Shown piece by piece: positions 9,148 to 16,630 of a stretch of DNA of 64,000 bases. A program made the position numbers and the translations under genes. Source of the stretch: Nocardia cyriacigeorgica (GTDB taxonomy: Bacteria > Actinomycetota > Actinomycetes > Mycobacteriales > Mycobacteriaceae). The notes below the pieces were generated by a model. The model saw nothing but the letters and a program-made list of their open reading frames with translations. It did no database searches and was not told the DNA's origin. Each line of letters starts with the position of its first letter. The first letter of the stretch is position 1. The stretch is taken from NCBI RefSeq assembly GCF_029868385.1, contig NZ_JARWNX010000062.1, positions 496,001-560,000 on the forward strand, given 5' to 3'.

Positions 9148-9441
9148 TTTGCGACCGATGGCGGTAGAACGCGCATCAGTGTGGCGGTTACGTTGGGGAT
9201 GCTCGCTCCAGTGCCAGGATGGGGCGGACAGAGACCCGAAATACGGCGGCGGCCAGAGCCCGGGCGACGGGCCTGTTGCGGTGGTGGGTATATCGGGGAC
9301 TCCTGGCCTGGGGGGATTCACGGACGAAAACGCATGGTGCACCCATGCGGTCGAATCGACTGTGACGACTGTTACATCACGATTTTCGGCGCAGCCATAT
9401 CCAGGGCGTCCGGCGGGCGGTGTCGTGCCCGAGATCAACGG
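9148..9441. other. Intergenic stretch with no supported gene
   Basis: Overlapping open frames exist on both strands here, but none has a recognisable domain or ribosome site. Codon positions do not show the strong third-position GC bias of the neighbouring genes. It may be decayed sequence at the edge of the CRISPR island. Confidence 0.4.
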
Positions 9442-9624
9442 TCAGCGCCAGATACTGGGGCAACAGGACCGTCGGACGAACTCAAGGTTTTCACCGCAGA
9501 TACAGCAGTGGGCAGGCCCCTCCGACCGCCCTATGCGCAATCGGAGTGTCCACATCCTCCGATCCATGACATAGTGGATGGCGAGATTGTGCTCATCGCA
9601 GTGATTTGCACGGCTCACCGACAA
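9442..9624 (-). CDS. Small cysteine-rich hypothetical protein
   Basis: A possible product of about 58-60 residues from a GTG or TTG start. It contains CDEH near the N-terminus and HCCICGENLEF near the C-terminus, giving C-x2-H and C-x2-C pairs about 30 residues apart, as in small zinc-binding proteins. The segment HNLAIHYVMDRRMW looks protein-like. The third-position GC bias is weaker than in neighbouring genes. It is divergent from the cold-shock gene. It could be a chance frame. Confidence 0.35.
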   Translation of the reverse strand: MSVSRANHCDEHNLAIHYVMDRRMWTLRLRIGRSEGPAHCCICGENLEFVRRSCCPSIWR

Positions 9625-9644
9625 GAAATGAAGTAATACAAAAC

Positions 9645-9848
9645 ATGGCTCAAGGCACTGTCAAGTGGTTCAACGGCGAAAAGGGCTTCGGCTTCATCGC
9701 CCAAGACGGAGGCGGCCCTGACGTCTTCGTGCACTACTCCGCCATCGGCGGCTCAGGTTTCAAGTCCCTCGACGAGGGTCAGCGCGTAGAGTTCGAGGTC
9801 GGCCAGGGCCAGAAGGGCCCGCAGGCTCAGGACGTCCGCGCCATCTGA
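9645..9848 (+). CDS. cspA: Cold-shock protein CspA family
   Basis: A single-domain nucleic-acid-binding protein of 67 residues: GTVKWFNGEKGFGFI (RNP1-type) and DVFVHYSAI (RNP2-type) are intact. It binds single-stranded RNA/DNA as an RNA chaperone in the cytoplasm. The start MAQGTVKWF is fixed by family length. A strong terminator follows at once. It stands alone between CRISPR arrays A and B. Confidence 0.95.
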   Translation: MAQGTVKWFNGEKGFGFIAQDGGGPDVFVHYSAIGGSGFKSLDEGQRVEFEVGQGQKGPQAQDVRAI

Positions 9849-9863
9849 TCAAGCGCGACTTGT

Positions 9864-9903
9864 AGAAAGGCTCCGCACCTCCCCGGTGCGGAGCCTTTCT
9901 CGT
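9864..9903 (+). terminator. Rho-independent terminator of cspA
   Basis: A 16-bp perfect stem (AGAAAGGCTCCGCACC with its complement at 9885-9900) and a 5-base loop, 15 bases after the cspA stop, ending in CTTTCTCGTT. Confidence 0.85.
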
Positions 9904-10010
9904 TCCGCCAGCACCACCCGCGCCGCGGTGCCGAACACTGTCGATGGGGCAAACGATTGCGCCCCAGGACTATTCGCCCGCACTCGGGTCATGAGGTGCT
10001 GACGACGCCT

Positions 10011-10150
10011 CTACCCGGCTCGGTCGAAGGTGAGTTCGACCTGGATGGGGTGATGTGCACCGACGTAGGCCATTGCCGGGTGCGGCGCACTGGCGTTCAG
10101 GAAAGTCTCGGTTTCCTCCGGTCGAAGGCACCACCGGTTGCCGGGTTCGA
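10011..10150 (-). pseudogene. Possible 3' remnant of an unidentified gene
   Basis: The minus strand has an open frame ending at a TAG (10011-10013) that reads ETFLNASAPHPAMAYVG followed by HHPIQVELTFDRAG. It has the look of a real protein tail, but no start or upstream part is visible because array B lies immediately to the right. The family is not recognised. It may have been cut by the array. Confidence 0.3.
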
Positions 10151-10157
10151 TGTTATC

Positions 10158-10368
10158 GGCTCATCCCCACATGCGTGGGGAGCACGCACGATCTTGCGCG
10201 GTGCGCTGGGTGCTGCGCGGCTCATCCCCCCGTGCGTGGGGAGCACCTTCCTGCTGGAGGCGACGATGTCCACCATCACGGCTCATCCCCACGTGCGTGG
10301 GGAACACGTTTTGGCGGCTTCTTCGGCTTCGTTGTGCGCCGGCTCATCCCCACGTGCGTGGGGAACAC
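10158..10368 (-). CRISPR. CRISPR array B, type I-E, 4 repeats next to cas2
   Basis: Repeats of 28 bases lie at 10158, 10219, 10280 and 10341 with three 33-base spacers. The core is mostly CCCCACGTGCGTGGGG, a different stem from array A but still self-complementary (CCCCAC with GTGGGG). The repeat at 10219 has a mismatch in the stem (CCCCCC). The two copies nearest cas2 end in GGAACAC, the two distal ones in GGAGCAC. The array lies directly downstream of the cas operon in the same direction. Confidence 0.95.
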
Positions 10369-10429
10369 TCTTGACCTGCGCATTTCTCGACGACACGCCC
10401 GAGAATTCATCAGTGCCGATTTCGCTCAA
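10369..10429 (-). promoter_or_regulatory. Leader of array B
   Basis: Only 61 bases separate cas2 from the first repeat. The repeat-proximal TCTTGACC resembles the CTTGACC of the other leaders; the rest differs. Read-through from the cas operon could feed this array. Confidence 0.5.
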
Positions 10430-10825
10430 CTACTTCGGCCGGAACTTCCGGCGGGCCGAGCGGCGACGCCAGACTGTGTCGGATTGGTGTTCGGCACTGT
10501 TCTGTGTCCGATCGGCGGGAGCGTGGGGGCGGCTGGCGGGGACGTAATCGGGCACGGTTCGGCGGCGCATGAGCACCACACCGTCGTGGTCGACGGGGTC
10601 CCAGTCGTGGCCGTGGACCTTGAAGGCGAGGCGTTGTTCGTTGCGGGCGGCGTAGACCATGAGTGCACGGCCTTCGGCGACGAACTCGACTATCCGTTCC
10701 CACATGAGTTCCCGGACGCGGACGGAGACGAGGCCGACGAACACGCCTGGACTGATTTCGAGCAGCCAGCGCGTCAGATGCCCGCGCAGGCCGGGTGGCA
10801 CGGCGGTCAGCACGATGATGGTCAA
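10430..10825 (-). CDS. cas2e: CRISPR-associated endonuclease Cas2, type I-E
   Basis: Partner of Cas1 in spacer acquisition. The family signature VLTAVPPGLRGHLTRWLLEISPGVFVG is followed by SVRVRELMWERIV and EQRLAFKVHGHDWDPVDHDGVVLMRR. The product is about 131 residues; the last 35 or so form a Pro/Arg-rich tail beyond the usual end. The likely start is TTG 10825, which overlaps the cas1 stop as TTGA, the same coupling seen at other junctions; a GTG at 10813 is the alternative. It is the last gene of the cas operon. Confidence 0.92.
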   Translation of the reverse strand: MTIIVLTAVPPGLRGHLTRWLLEISPGVFVGLVSVRVRELMWERIVEFVAEGRALMVYAARNEQRLAFKVHGHDWDPVDHDGVVLMRRRTVPDYVPASRPHAPADRTQNSAEHQSDTVWRRRSARRKFRPK

Positions 10826-11772
10826 AACTCGTCTCCGTATCCGACACCGCCCGACACCTGCCCTTCGCGTTCGTCCCACAAAGAGATCACGTCGAATTCG
10901 AGTTCGTCGAAATCAACTGTGTTGTATCCGGTTTCATCGCGAAGCAATCGCTGCACGTCCCGCGCGCACCGGGCGAGGAGTTTGCCGTCGTATACGGCAT
11001 CCCGCACCGCCCGACGCGCAGCCGCGCCGATGTCGTCGGCCTCTTCGGCGGCCAGATCGAATGCGATCGGGATCGTCAGCTCCGCCTTGTACAGGTCTGC
11101 GATGTCATAGACGAACGAACGGTGATGTCCGGTGTGCACGAACCCGAGCGCGGGCGTGCAGCCGAGTGCGACGATCACCGAATGCACGATGCCGTACAGG
11201 GATGAGTTCGCGGCCGAGAGCGCTTGGTTCACCGGCTCCCCGGATTCCCAGTCATCGATATCGTATTGCCGACGTTTCCACTCGACCCCGGTTCGCTCCG
11301 AGTGCTCGCGGTACAGATTGCGTACTCGTGCGCCTTCCCGGCCACGCAATTGCTGCATGGTCAGCCCGGAGACGACGTCGCCGGGAAAGCGCATCCCGTA
11401 CATCGCCCGAGCGACGCGTAGCCGCGCCCGTGGATCGGTCACCGCCGCCGCCTGCGCCTCGAGCAGACGAGACGATCGCGCCAGGCTCACACCATGCGCG
11501 TAGTACCGAACTCCACGCTCGCCGACCCACACGACGGTCGAGCCGCTGTCGGACATGAGCACGATCGCCTGATGGGTGATCGTCGTTCCCGGACCGAGCA
11601 GCAACACCCCGACCGACGCGGCCGGAACGTGGACGGTGCCGCGCTCGTCGGTCGCTGTGATCGCGTTGCTGTCCCGGTTGACCACACACCGTTCGAGATA
11701 GAGAAACGAGATGCGGTCCGAAATGCGAACCAGCTCTTTCGATTCAGTGGTCCGCCGACCGATGGTGCTCAT
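10822..11772 (-). CDS. cas1e: CRISPR-associated endonuclease Cas1, type I-E
   Basis: The integrase that inserts spacers with Cas2. At 316 residues it has the normal length. Recognisable stretches are ELVRISDRISFLYLERC, the N-terminal beta domain with STVVWVGERGVRYYAHG, and the helical catalytic domain with ALSAANSSLYGIVHSVIVALG, GFVHTGHHRSFVYDIADLYK and DLAAEE. The ATG overlaps the cas6e stop (ATGA). The His of GFVHTGHH and acidic FVYDIADLYK fit the metal site of the family. Confidence 0.95.
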   Translation of the reverse strand: MSTIGRRTTESKELVRISDRISFLYLERCVVNRDSNAITATDERGTVHVPAASVGVLLLGPGTTITHQAIVLMSDSGSTVVWVGERGVRYYAHGVSLARSSRLLEAQAAAVTDPRARLRVARAMYGMRFPGDVVSGLTMQQLRGREGARVRNLYREHSERTGVEWKRRQYDIDDWESGEPVNQALSAANSSLYGIVHSVIVALGCTPALGFVHTGHHRSFVYDIADLYKAELTIPIAFDLAAEEADDIGAAARRAVRDAVYDGKLLARCARDVQRLLRDETGYNTVDFDELEFDVISLWDEREGQVSGGVGYGDEF

Positions 11773-12452
11773 GGCGATGGAGCGGCCTGCCGAGCCAACG
11801 TGAGCAGTCCGCACCCGTACGATTTGGCCCGGCCGACCCCGTGGGTGAGCGTGTGCTGCGCGGCAGCGGTGTCGATGATCTCGAGCACTCCCTCGTAGGT
11901 CGCGGTAGAGATGGTCACCTGGCTTCCGCCGCGCTGAAAACGGCGCACGCCCCTGTCGATGATGCGCAGTTCCAGCTCGCCGTCCTGGGCATTCGGGGCA
12001 ACTCTCGGCAGTACGCGAAACCCACACCGTTCAGCACGCGACAGCAACCACTGTTCCTGTTGTGCGACGGTCACGTGACCCATCGGCTTGGTCTCCGCCC
12101 ACCCCTCGCGGCGGCCGGAGCGCACCGGGTTGGCGGTCAATCGGAACTGCCAGCGCTGCCCGGTACGCAGCCCTTCGAGCAGGCGATCGTAGGGGAGGGT
12201 GTCCCAGGTTTCGGTGGTCGGCCAGCCCGCCTGTTCGGTGATGTGTGTGAAATCGGGCTTCTCTGGGCTCGCCACGTAGAGGAACACCCGATGGGTTGCG
12301 TAGGTATCGACTCGCCACAGAATGCGGCCCTCCTCGGTGGGCCCCGCATCGGCGAATCCGGCACACACCGCCGCGTGCATCGCCTGGGGCGAGGAGAGCA
12401 GCAGGCGCGCGCCGCGTCGGCGCGGATTGATCTGCATCCTGGTCAGAAACAT
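11769..12452 (-). CDS. cas6e: pre-crRNA endonuclease Cas6e
   Basis: Cleaves pre-crRNA at the base of the repeat hairpin and stays bound in Cascade. It has 227 residues. The N-terminus MFLTRMQINPRRRGARLLLS is typical, and His26 in QAMHAAV is where the catalytic His of characterised Cas6e enzymes lies. The glycine-rich loop GVGRAKSYGCGLLTLA is at the C-terminus. The start at 12452 follows the cas5e stop by one base; a longer in-frame reading to 12536 would overlap cas5e deeply and is not used. Confidence 0.95.
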   Translation of the reverse strand: MFLTRMQINPRRRGARLLLSSPQAMHAAVCAGFADAGPTEEGRILWRVDTYATHRVFLYVASPEKPDFTHITEQAGWPTTETWDTLPYDRLLEGLRTGQRWQFRLTANPVRSGRREGWAETKPMGHVTVAQQEQWLLSRAERCGFRVLPRVAPNAQDGELELRIIDRGVRRFQRGGSQVTISTATYEGVLEIIDTAAAQHTLTHGVGRAKSYGCGLLTLARQAAPSP

Positions 12453-12453
12453 C

Positions 12454-13182
12454 TCACGCTCCCAGCGCAGACATCGGGTCGTGCTCGCCGTCGGTATCGG
12501 CTCGCCCGTCGGGGTTCTCGACCACGGCCGGTGCACGGACGACGCTGCGCCACGAATACGCGCGCCGATTCGGATCGAAACTCACGGGCAGGTCACGCAC
12601 TGTCTCGACACCTGCCTCACCCGGCTTCGGATCACGAACCGTCTCCAGCGTCACCTTTGCCTGCGTGGCCCGACGCCGCCACCGCTTCCCTGCCTGCCAG
12701 GGCAGCGCCGCGAGGGCGCTTTCGAGGTCCCTATCGAACACGCCGAGCGCGATGGGCCCTGCCGGAGGACACGACCGGCGCCCGAGGTACAGCGGGAACT
12801 CAGGGTTTCGGACGGCCGCATCGATCGCGGTCACCACTTCCTGCGGCCCCTCCAACACCGCCAGAAACACCGCGTCCGCAAGGTAGTACCGGTAGGACAG
12901 CGGTAGCGAAGTCCAGGTCAGCGAACCATCCGCGGCACGCTTCGGACGCTGCTCCGTCTGGAAATCTCGTACCAGCTGACCGGGCTGATCGATGCGGACA
13001 CCCAACCGTAGATCCAGCAGCTCCTTGTCCAGCGGGTCGGTGCGGTGCAGTCCCTTCGCCGCGGCGACCATACCGATGATCCCGCTCTTACTCGGAACTG
13101 TGCCGGTGTCGCGCCGAACGAATCTGCTGCTCACCCCCCACGATTGCAGTGGCCCCGCCAACCGGAATGCGACGACGCTCAC
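12454..13182 (-). CDS. cas5e: Cascade subunit Cas5e
   Basis: Caps the 5' handle of the crRNA in Cascade. It has 242 residues beginning with the RAMP-type strand VVAFRLAGPLQSWGVSSRF, followed by GTVPSKSGIIGMVAAAKG and LYLGRRSCPPAGPI, all typical of CasD. The start is GTG 13182, overlapping the cas7e stop as GTGA. Confidence 0.95.
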   Translation of the reverse strand: MSVVAFRLAGPLQSWGVSSRFVRRDTGTVPSKSGIIGMVAAAKGLHRTDPLDKELLDLRLGVRIDQPGQLVRDFQTEQRPKRAADGSLTWTSLPLSYRYYLADAVFLAVLEGPQEVVTAIDAAVRNPEFPLYLGRRSCPPAGPIALGVFDRDLESALAALPWQAGKRWRRRATQAKVTLETVRDPKPGEAGVETVRDLPVSFDPNRRAYSWRSVVRAPAVVENPDGRADTDGEHDPMSALGA

Positions 13183-14300
13183 GAGCCGTCACCGAGTCGA
13201 TCACGGACCGTCTCCCCCACCTCGGTGACGAGTTCCGCGAACGGCACATCGGCGCCCAGTTCACGAAGCAGTTCGGTATCTGATCCGACGCGGGTCACCC
13301 AGCCGTGCGCCGGGGTCTCACCATAGGCACGTTCGATTTCCTTGGCCTCTTCCAACAGCACGTCGACCGCGCGCTTGACTCTTCCGACGGTGTTCGACTC
13401 CCGCACCGGCGATTCGAATGCGCCGACGAGATTGATCGGCTGAGAATCCCGAACGAGGACGATGACCGCTTCGGGCAGAGTGCGGTTGGCGAAGGTGTTC
13501 TGTTTGCCGGTCGGCATCGAACGGACGAAACTGCTGATGAACGCTTCCACGGCTCGCCGCGTGGCCTCGGCGTCACCGAGGTTGTCTTGCAGCCGGTCGA
13601 CGTCGATCGTCGCGTAGCGGTACAGCGTGGCCGAGTTGAATTCGACGGTCCCGATCATTCCGGCACCGGTCTCGTCGTCACCGATGGCGTCGTCCACCGC
13701 GGTGAAGTAGTCGAATTCGGTTTCTACCGGATGAACGCTGATGGCATGTGCCACCTGCACCGCCGCGTCGACATTCAGATCCACCTGGTCGGCGACCATT
13801 CGGCCGAACAGCGCGACGTCCACCGAATGCGCCCGATTGGCCAAGTCTTTCACCTTGGCTTCACGCAATGCCGCCGCGATGTCGTCCGCACCCGCCGCAG
13901 CGATGGCCGCTTCCGCCAGAGCGGTGATCTGGTTCCGGCTGAGGAACACCAGATAGCCTGCCTCCTCGGTCAGGTCCTTCTTCGGCGGCTTCACCTTGAT
14001 GCCAACAGCATCCATGACCTTTATCGCCAGATCGTTGGCCGATTCGCTCAGCTCGGAGGCGCGACTCGCGATCTCACCGGCGAGGACCTCCACCACGCGA
14101 CGCGTGCGGACCCCGAGTTCGGAGCGGTCCAGTACATCATCGAACGCCACCCGGGTCGCCCGCTTCCATGCCTGACTCGACACACGTGCCCGGCGGACAC
14201 CGCCGTAGACGGCGGTCTTGGGACTACCGGTGTCATCGCGGTTGAGGTTGCTCGGCGGGACGGTTTGCAGGATATGGATGTCGATCAGGGTTCGGGTCAT
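13179..14300 (-). CDS. cas7e: Cascade backbone subunit Cas7e
   Basis: Forms the crRNA-binding backbone. It has 373 residues: FIDIHILQ-type start (LIDIHILQTVPPSNLNRDD), PKTAVYGGVRRARVSSQAWKRATR, then SVDVALFGRM and GMIGTVEFNSATLYRYATID and a C-terminal VNLVGAFE-like strand (INLVGAFESPVR). ATG 14300 is favoured over ATG 14306 because GGAG lies seven bases before it. A 27-base gap separates it from cse2. Confidence 0.95.
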   Translation of the reverse strand: MTRTLIDIHILQTVPPSNLNRDDTGSPKTAVYGGVRRARVSSQAWKRATRVAFDDVLDRSELGVRTRRVVEVLAGEIASRASELSESANDLAIKVMDAVGIKVKPPKKDLTEEAGYLVFLSRNQITALAEAAIAAAGADDIAAALREAKVKDLANRAHSVDVALFGRMVADQVDLNVDAAVQVAHAISVHPVETEFDYFTAVDDAIGDDETGAGMIGTVEFNSATLYRYATIDVDRLQDNLGDAEATRRAVEAFISSFVRSMPTGKQNTFANRTLPEAVIVLVRDSQPINLVGAFESPVRESNTVGRVKRAVDVLLEEAKEIERAYGETPAHGWVTRVGSDTELLRELGADVPFAELVTEVGETVRDRLGDGS

Positions 14301-14327
14301 GATCATCTCCGCTTCGGGGTCGTGTGG

Positions 14328-14978
14328 TCAGTCGATGTCGTCGGCGTTGGATTCGGTTGTCCGCTCTTGCCGGTGAAAAGCTCGCCCCCAGGCGAGGCGA
14401 ACGCTCTGTGCCCGAGCGGGACGGAGCAGGCCATCGATATCGTCGGCGAACATCGCGTAGTCGAAACCGATTCGCGCCGAACGCATCTGCTTGATCAAAC
14501 CGCGGACATGCACGAGGAGTTCGTCGATTGATTCGGCGGTCGCGGTCGCCATGAATCGAGCGACGACAGCCTCCTTGCTGCGACTGTCGTGATCGGCCAA
14601 TTGCCGCACCGCACGACCGAATGTCACTGTCGGCACGTGCATCGGTTCCGTCCGCGACTGCTGATGGGCGGCGTACAGCGTCAGCGCCGCGTGGGCCGCC
14701 TGCTCCGATGTCGTCAGGTCCTCGTCGAAATACCGGGAGGGTTCCCGCTCGATCATCGCGTCCGAGGCCGCACCGATGGTCAGCTCCCAGATTTCGGGAA
14801 CGCTCCCGGCCGGTTTACCGAGTCCACGACGAAGCTTCGCCAATTCCGCTCGGGCCGTTGAGGATTGGTGTAGATAGTTACGTTGCAGCTGACTCAGCCG
14901 CGGGCTCAACGCTTTCCCCAGCGGTCCCAGGCGCCTACCGGTCGCCTCGGTTCGGGTGTCCGATCTCGTAGTGCTCAC
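14328..14978 (-). CDS. cse2: Cascade small subunit Cse2 (Cas11e)
   Basis: A 216-residue all-helical subunit that lies along the backbone and binds the non-target strand. The N-terminal tail is followed by PRLSQLQRNYLHQSSTARAELAKLRRG, the family's characteristic helix, and VTFGRAVRQL. The start is GTG 14978, which overlaps the cas8e stop as GTGA; a longer open frame upstream lies inside cas8e and is ignored. Confidence 0.93.
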   Translation of the reverse strand: MSTTRSDTRTEATGRRLGPLGKALSPRLSQLQRNYLHQSSTARAELAKLRRGLGKPAGSVPEIWELTIGAASDAMIEREPSRYFDEDLTTSEQAAHAALTLYAAHQQSRTEPMHVPTVTFGRAVRQLADHDSRSKEAVVARFMATATAESIDELLVHVRGLIKQMRSARIGFDYAMFADDIDGLLRPARAQSVRLAWGRAFHRQERTTESNADDID

Positions 14979-16630
14979 GCCGATACCTCCTTCGAAGATT
15001 CTTCTACGGTGTCGGTCGACCGCTCGAACGACAGCGGCAGTGCCTTGAACAGCGCACCGCTGGCCCACGCGTCGGCCAGCGGGACGTTCACGTGCCGCCC
15101 CCGCACATCCCTGCCCCGCCACGCGCTGGGCGGCGCGGCGGCAAGAAGTTCGTCGATGATCGGACGAATCGCCTTCCGCGCGATCCGCTGCCACGCGCTG
15201 CGGACCTCGTCCAGATCGGATTCCGGACCGAGTGCCGCCAGCCATGCCCTGTAGGGTGCGTCGAGCACCGCGTACACGCGCTCTCGGGCGCGGTCACCCG
15301 CCCCGGAATCCGGTCCCGCCCCGCCCGCTTGGACAAGATCCTCAGCGAGAGCCCAGACGATCCGGGCGCATTCTTCAGCATCGGCAACCGCATTGATCGC
15401 TGTTTGTCCGGCCGCGGGATGGTCGGTGCGCAGCAGCACGACTTTCACCGGCAGCGCATCGTCGATGATCTCCGCGAACGTGGCGCTCTGCGAGCCGTAT
15501 TCCGCGCCGACTACGCGAATGTGTGCTTGATAGCTATCCGGCAGAACACCGTCCGAGCACAGATCGGCGATCCATTGGAGTACGGCGGGTGCTCGCCGTT
15601 CCGGGGGACGGCGCGATTTGCTCTGCCACTTCCAGGCTCCGGCGGGAAGCATCGCCGCCAGCCCGCGCCAGACCGTGCGTTCCGGATCGTGGGTCAGCGG
15701 CATGTAGACGGTCGTCTTCAGCTTCTTCGTCTGCGGTTCGCTGTACCGCCAGCAGGTGTGCGGGTCGAGACCATGACGGTTCTGCGGCTGGATCTTGTCG
15801 CCATTGGCGAGCACGACTCCGGTGACACCCGTGCGGTCGCCGATCAGCCGGACCCGCCTGGTCTGCCAGGTGTAGAGGTCGATCGCGCCGCGAGGCCCGC
15901 GTTCGACCCACTGTGCGGTGTCGGGCTCCCGCTCCCAGGGCGGGAAGTCTTCGTCGCCGCCCAGGGTGACGTACATGTTGTCTTCATTGCCGATGAGGTT
16001 CAGCAGCAACGTTTCACGCAGATTCGCACCGTGTGGAAGCACTCCACCGATTTGGCCGGACCATCCGGTGCCGATCGGGTAGCCCTTCCCCTTCTTCACC
16101 GTCGGATCACCCACTGCGCCCGATTTGATGCCGGACGGGTCGAAGGCGTGCGCGTGCACCAGCCAGCGCGCGGCCTCCGATGCGTCGATGCGACGCAGGT
16201 TGTTCATCGAGCGGGTGGCGAACAGCGGCTCACCGTTGGGCACATCGGCGACGATCTTCTCCAAGCTCGAGACCTCTCCTTTCGAGGTCCGCAGATCGGC
16301 CACCTGGAAGAACGGACGCGCGGGGTCGAACAGATCGAACCGCGGCCGCACCCGGTCGGCGTAGTCCCGAATCCGATCCATCGGTAGCGAGCCCGCGACC
16401 CACAGTTGCTTCCAGTCACCGCTATGAGCTGGCCCTTCGAGTGCACGGTGCAGGACGGCGAGAAGCAACCGGGTAATGGCGAAAGCCTGCGTAGGAACCT
16501 CGCCACTGATGGTGTTCAATTTTGGCGACTGCTCGAAGACCTCCAGGATGGACAATTCGCGCTCGCAGCCGTCTGTGCCGAGCACGGCGATCCAGGGATC
16601 GTCCAGAAGGTTGTATCCGTTGTGCGTCAT
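14975..16630 (-). CDS. cas8e: Cascade large subunit Cas8e (Cse1)
   Basis: Recognises the PAM and recruits Cas3. It has 551 residues. The family opening YNLLDDPWIAVLGTDG is followed by SGEVPTQAFAITRLLLAVLHRAL, RPFFQVADL, LLLNLIGNE and DPHTCWRYSE. The C-terminal four-helix region ends near residue 551. The start ATG 16630 overlaps the cas3 stop by one base (ATGA pattern). Confidence 0.94.
   Translation of the reverse strand: MTHNGYNLLDDPWIAVLGTDGCERELSILEVFEQSPKLNTISGEVPTQAFAITRLLLAVLHRALEGPAHSGDWKQLWVAGSLPMDRIRDYADRVRPRFDLFDPARPFFQVADLRTSKGEVSSLEKIVADVPNGEPLFATRSMNNLRRIDASEAARWLVHAHAFDPSGIKSGAVGDPTVKKGKGYPIGTGWSGQIGGVLPHGANLRETLLLNLIGNEDNMYVTLGGDEDFPPWEREPDTAQWVERGPRGAIDLYTWQTRRVRLIGDRTGVTGVVLANGDKIQPQNRHGLDPHTCWRYSEPQTKKLKTTVYMPLTHDPERTVWRGLAAMLPAGAWKWQSKSRRPPERRAPAVLQWIADLCSDGVLPDSYQAHIRVVGAEYGSQSATFAEIIDDALPVKVVLLRTDHPAAGQTAINAVADAEECARIVWALAEDLVQAGGAGPDSGAGDRARERVYAVLDAPYRAWLAALGPESDLDEVRSAWQRIARKAIRPIIDELLAAAPPSAWRGRDVRGRHVNVPLADAWASGALFKALPLSFERSTDTVEESSKEVSA

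Noticed and set aside
8679..9167. Long open frames through array A with repeated PQARGA / RRRGEH peptides
   Set aside because: They are translations of the 61-base repeat units; the 28-base repeat is shifted in frame each period, as in every array here.
9957..10547. Open frame spanning array B into cas2
   Set aside because: It is made of repeats and antisense cas2 sequence, with no domain or ribosome site.
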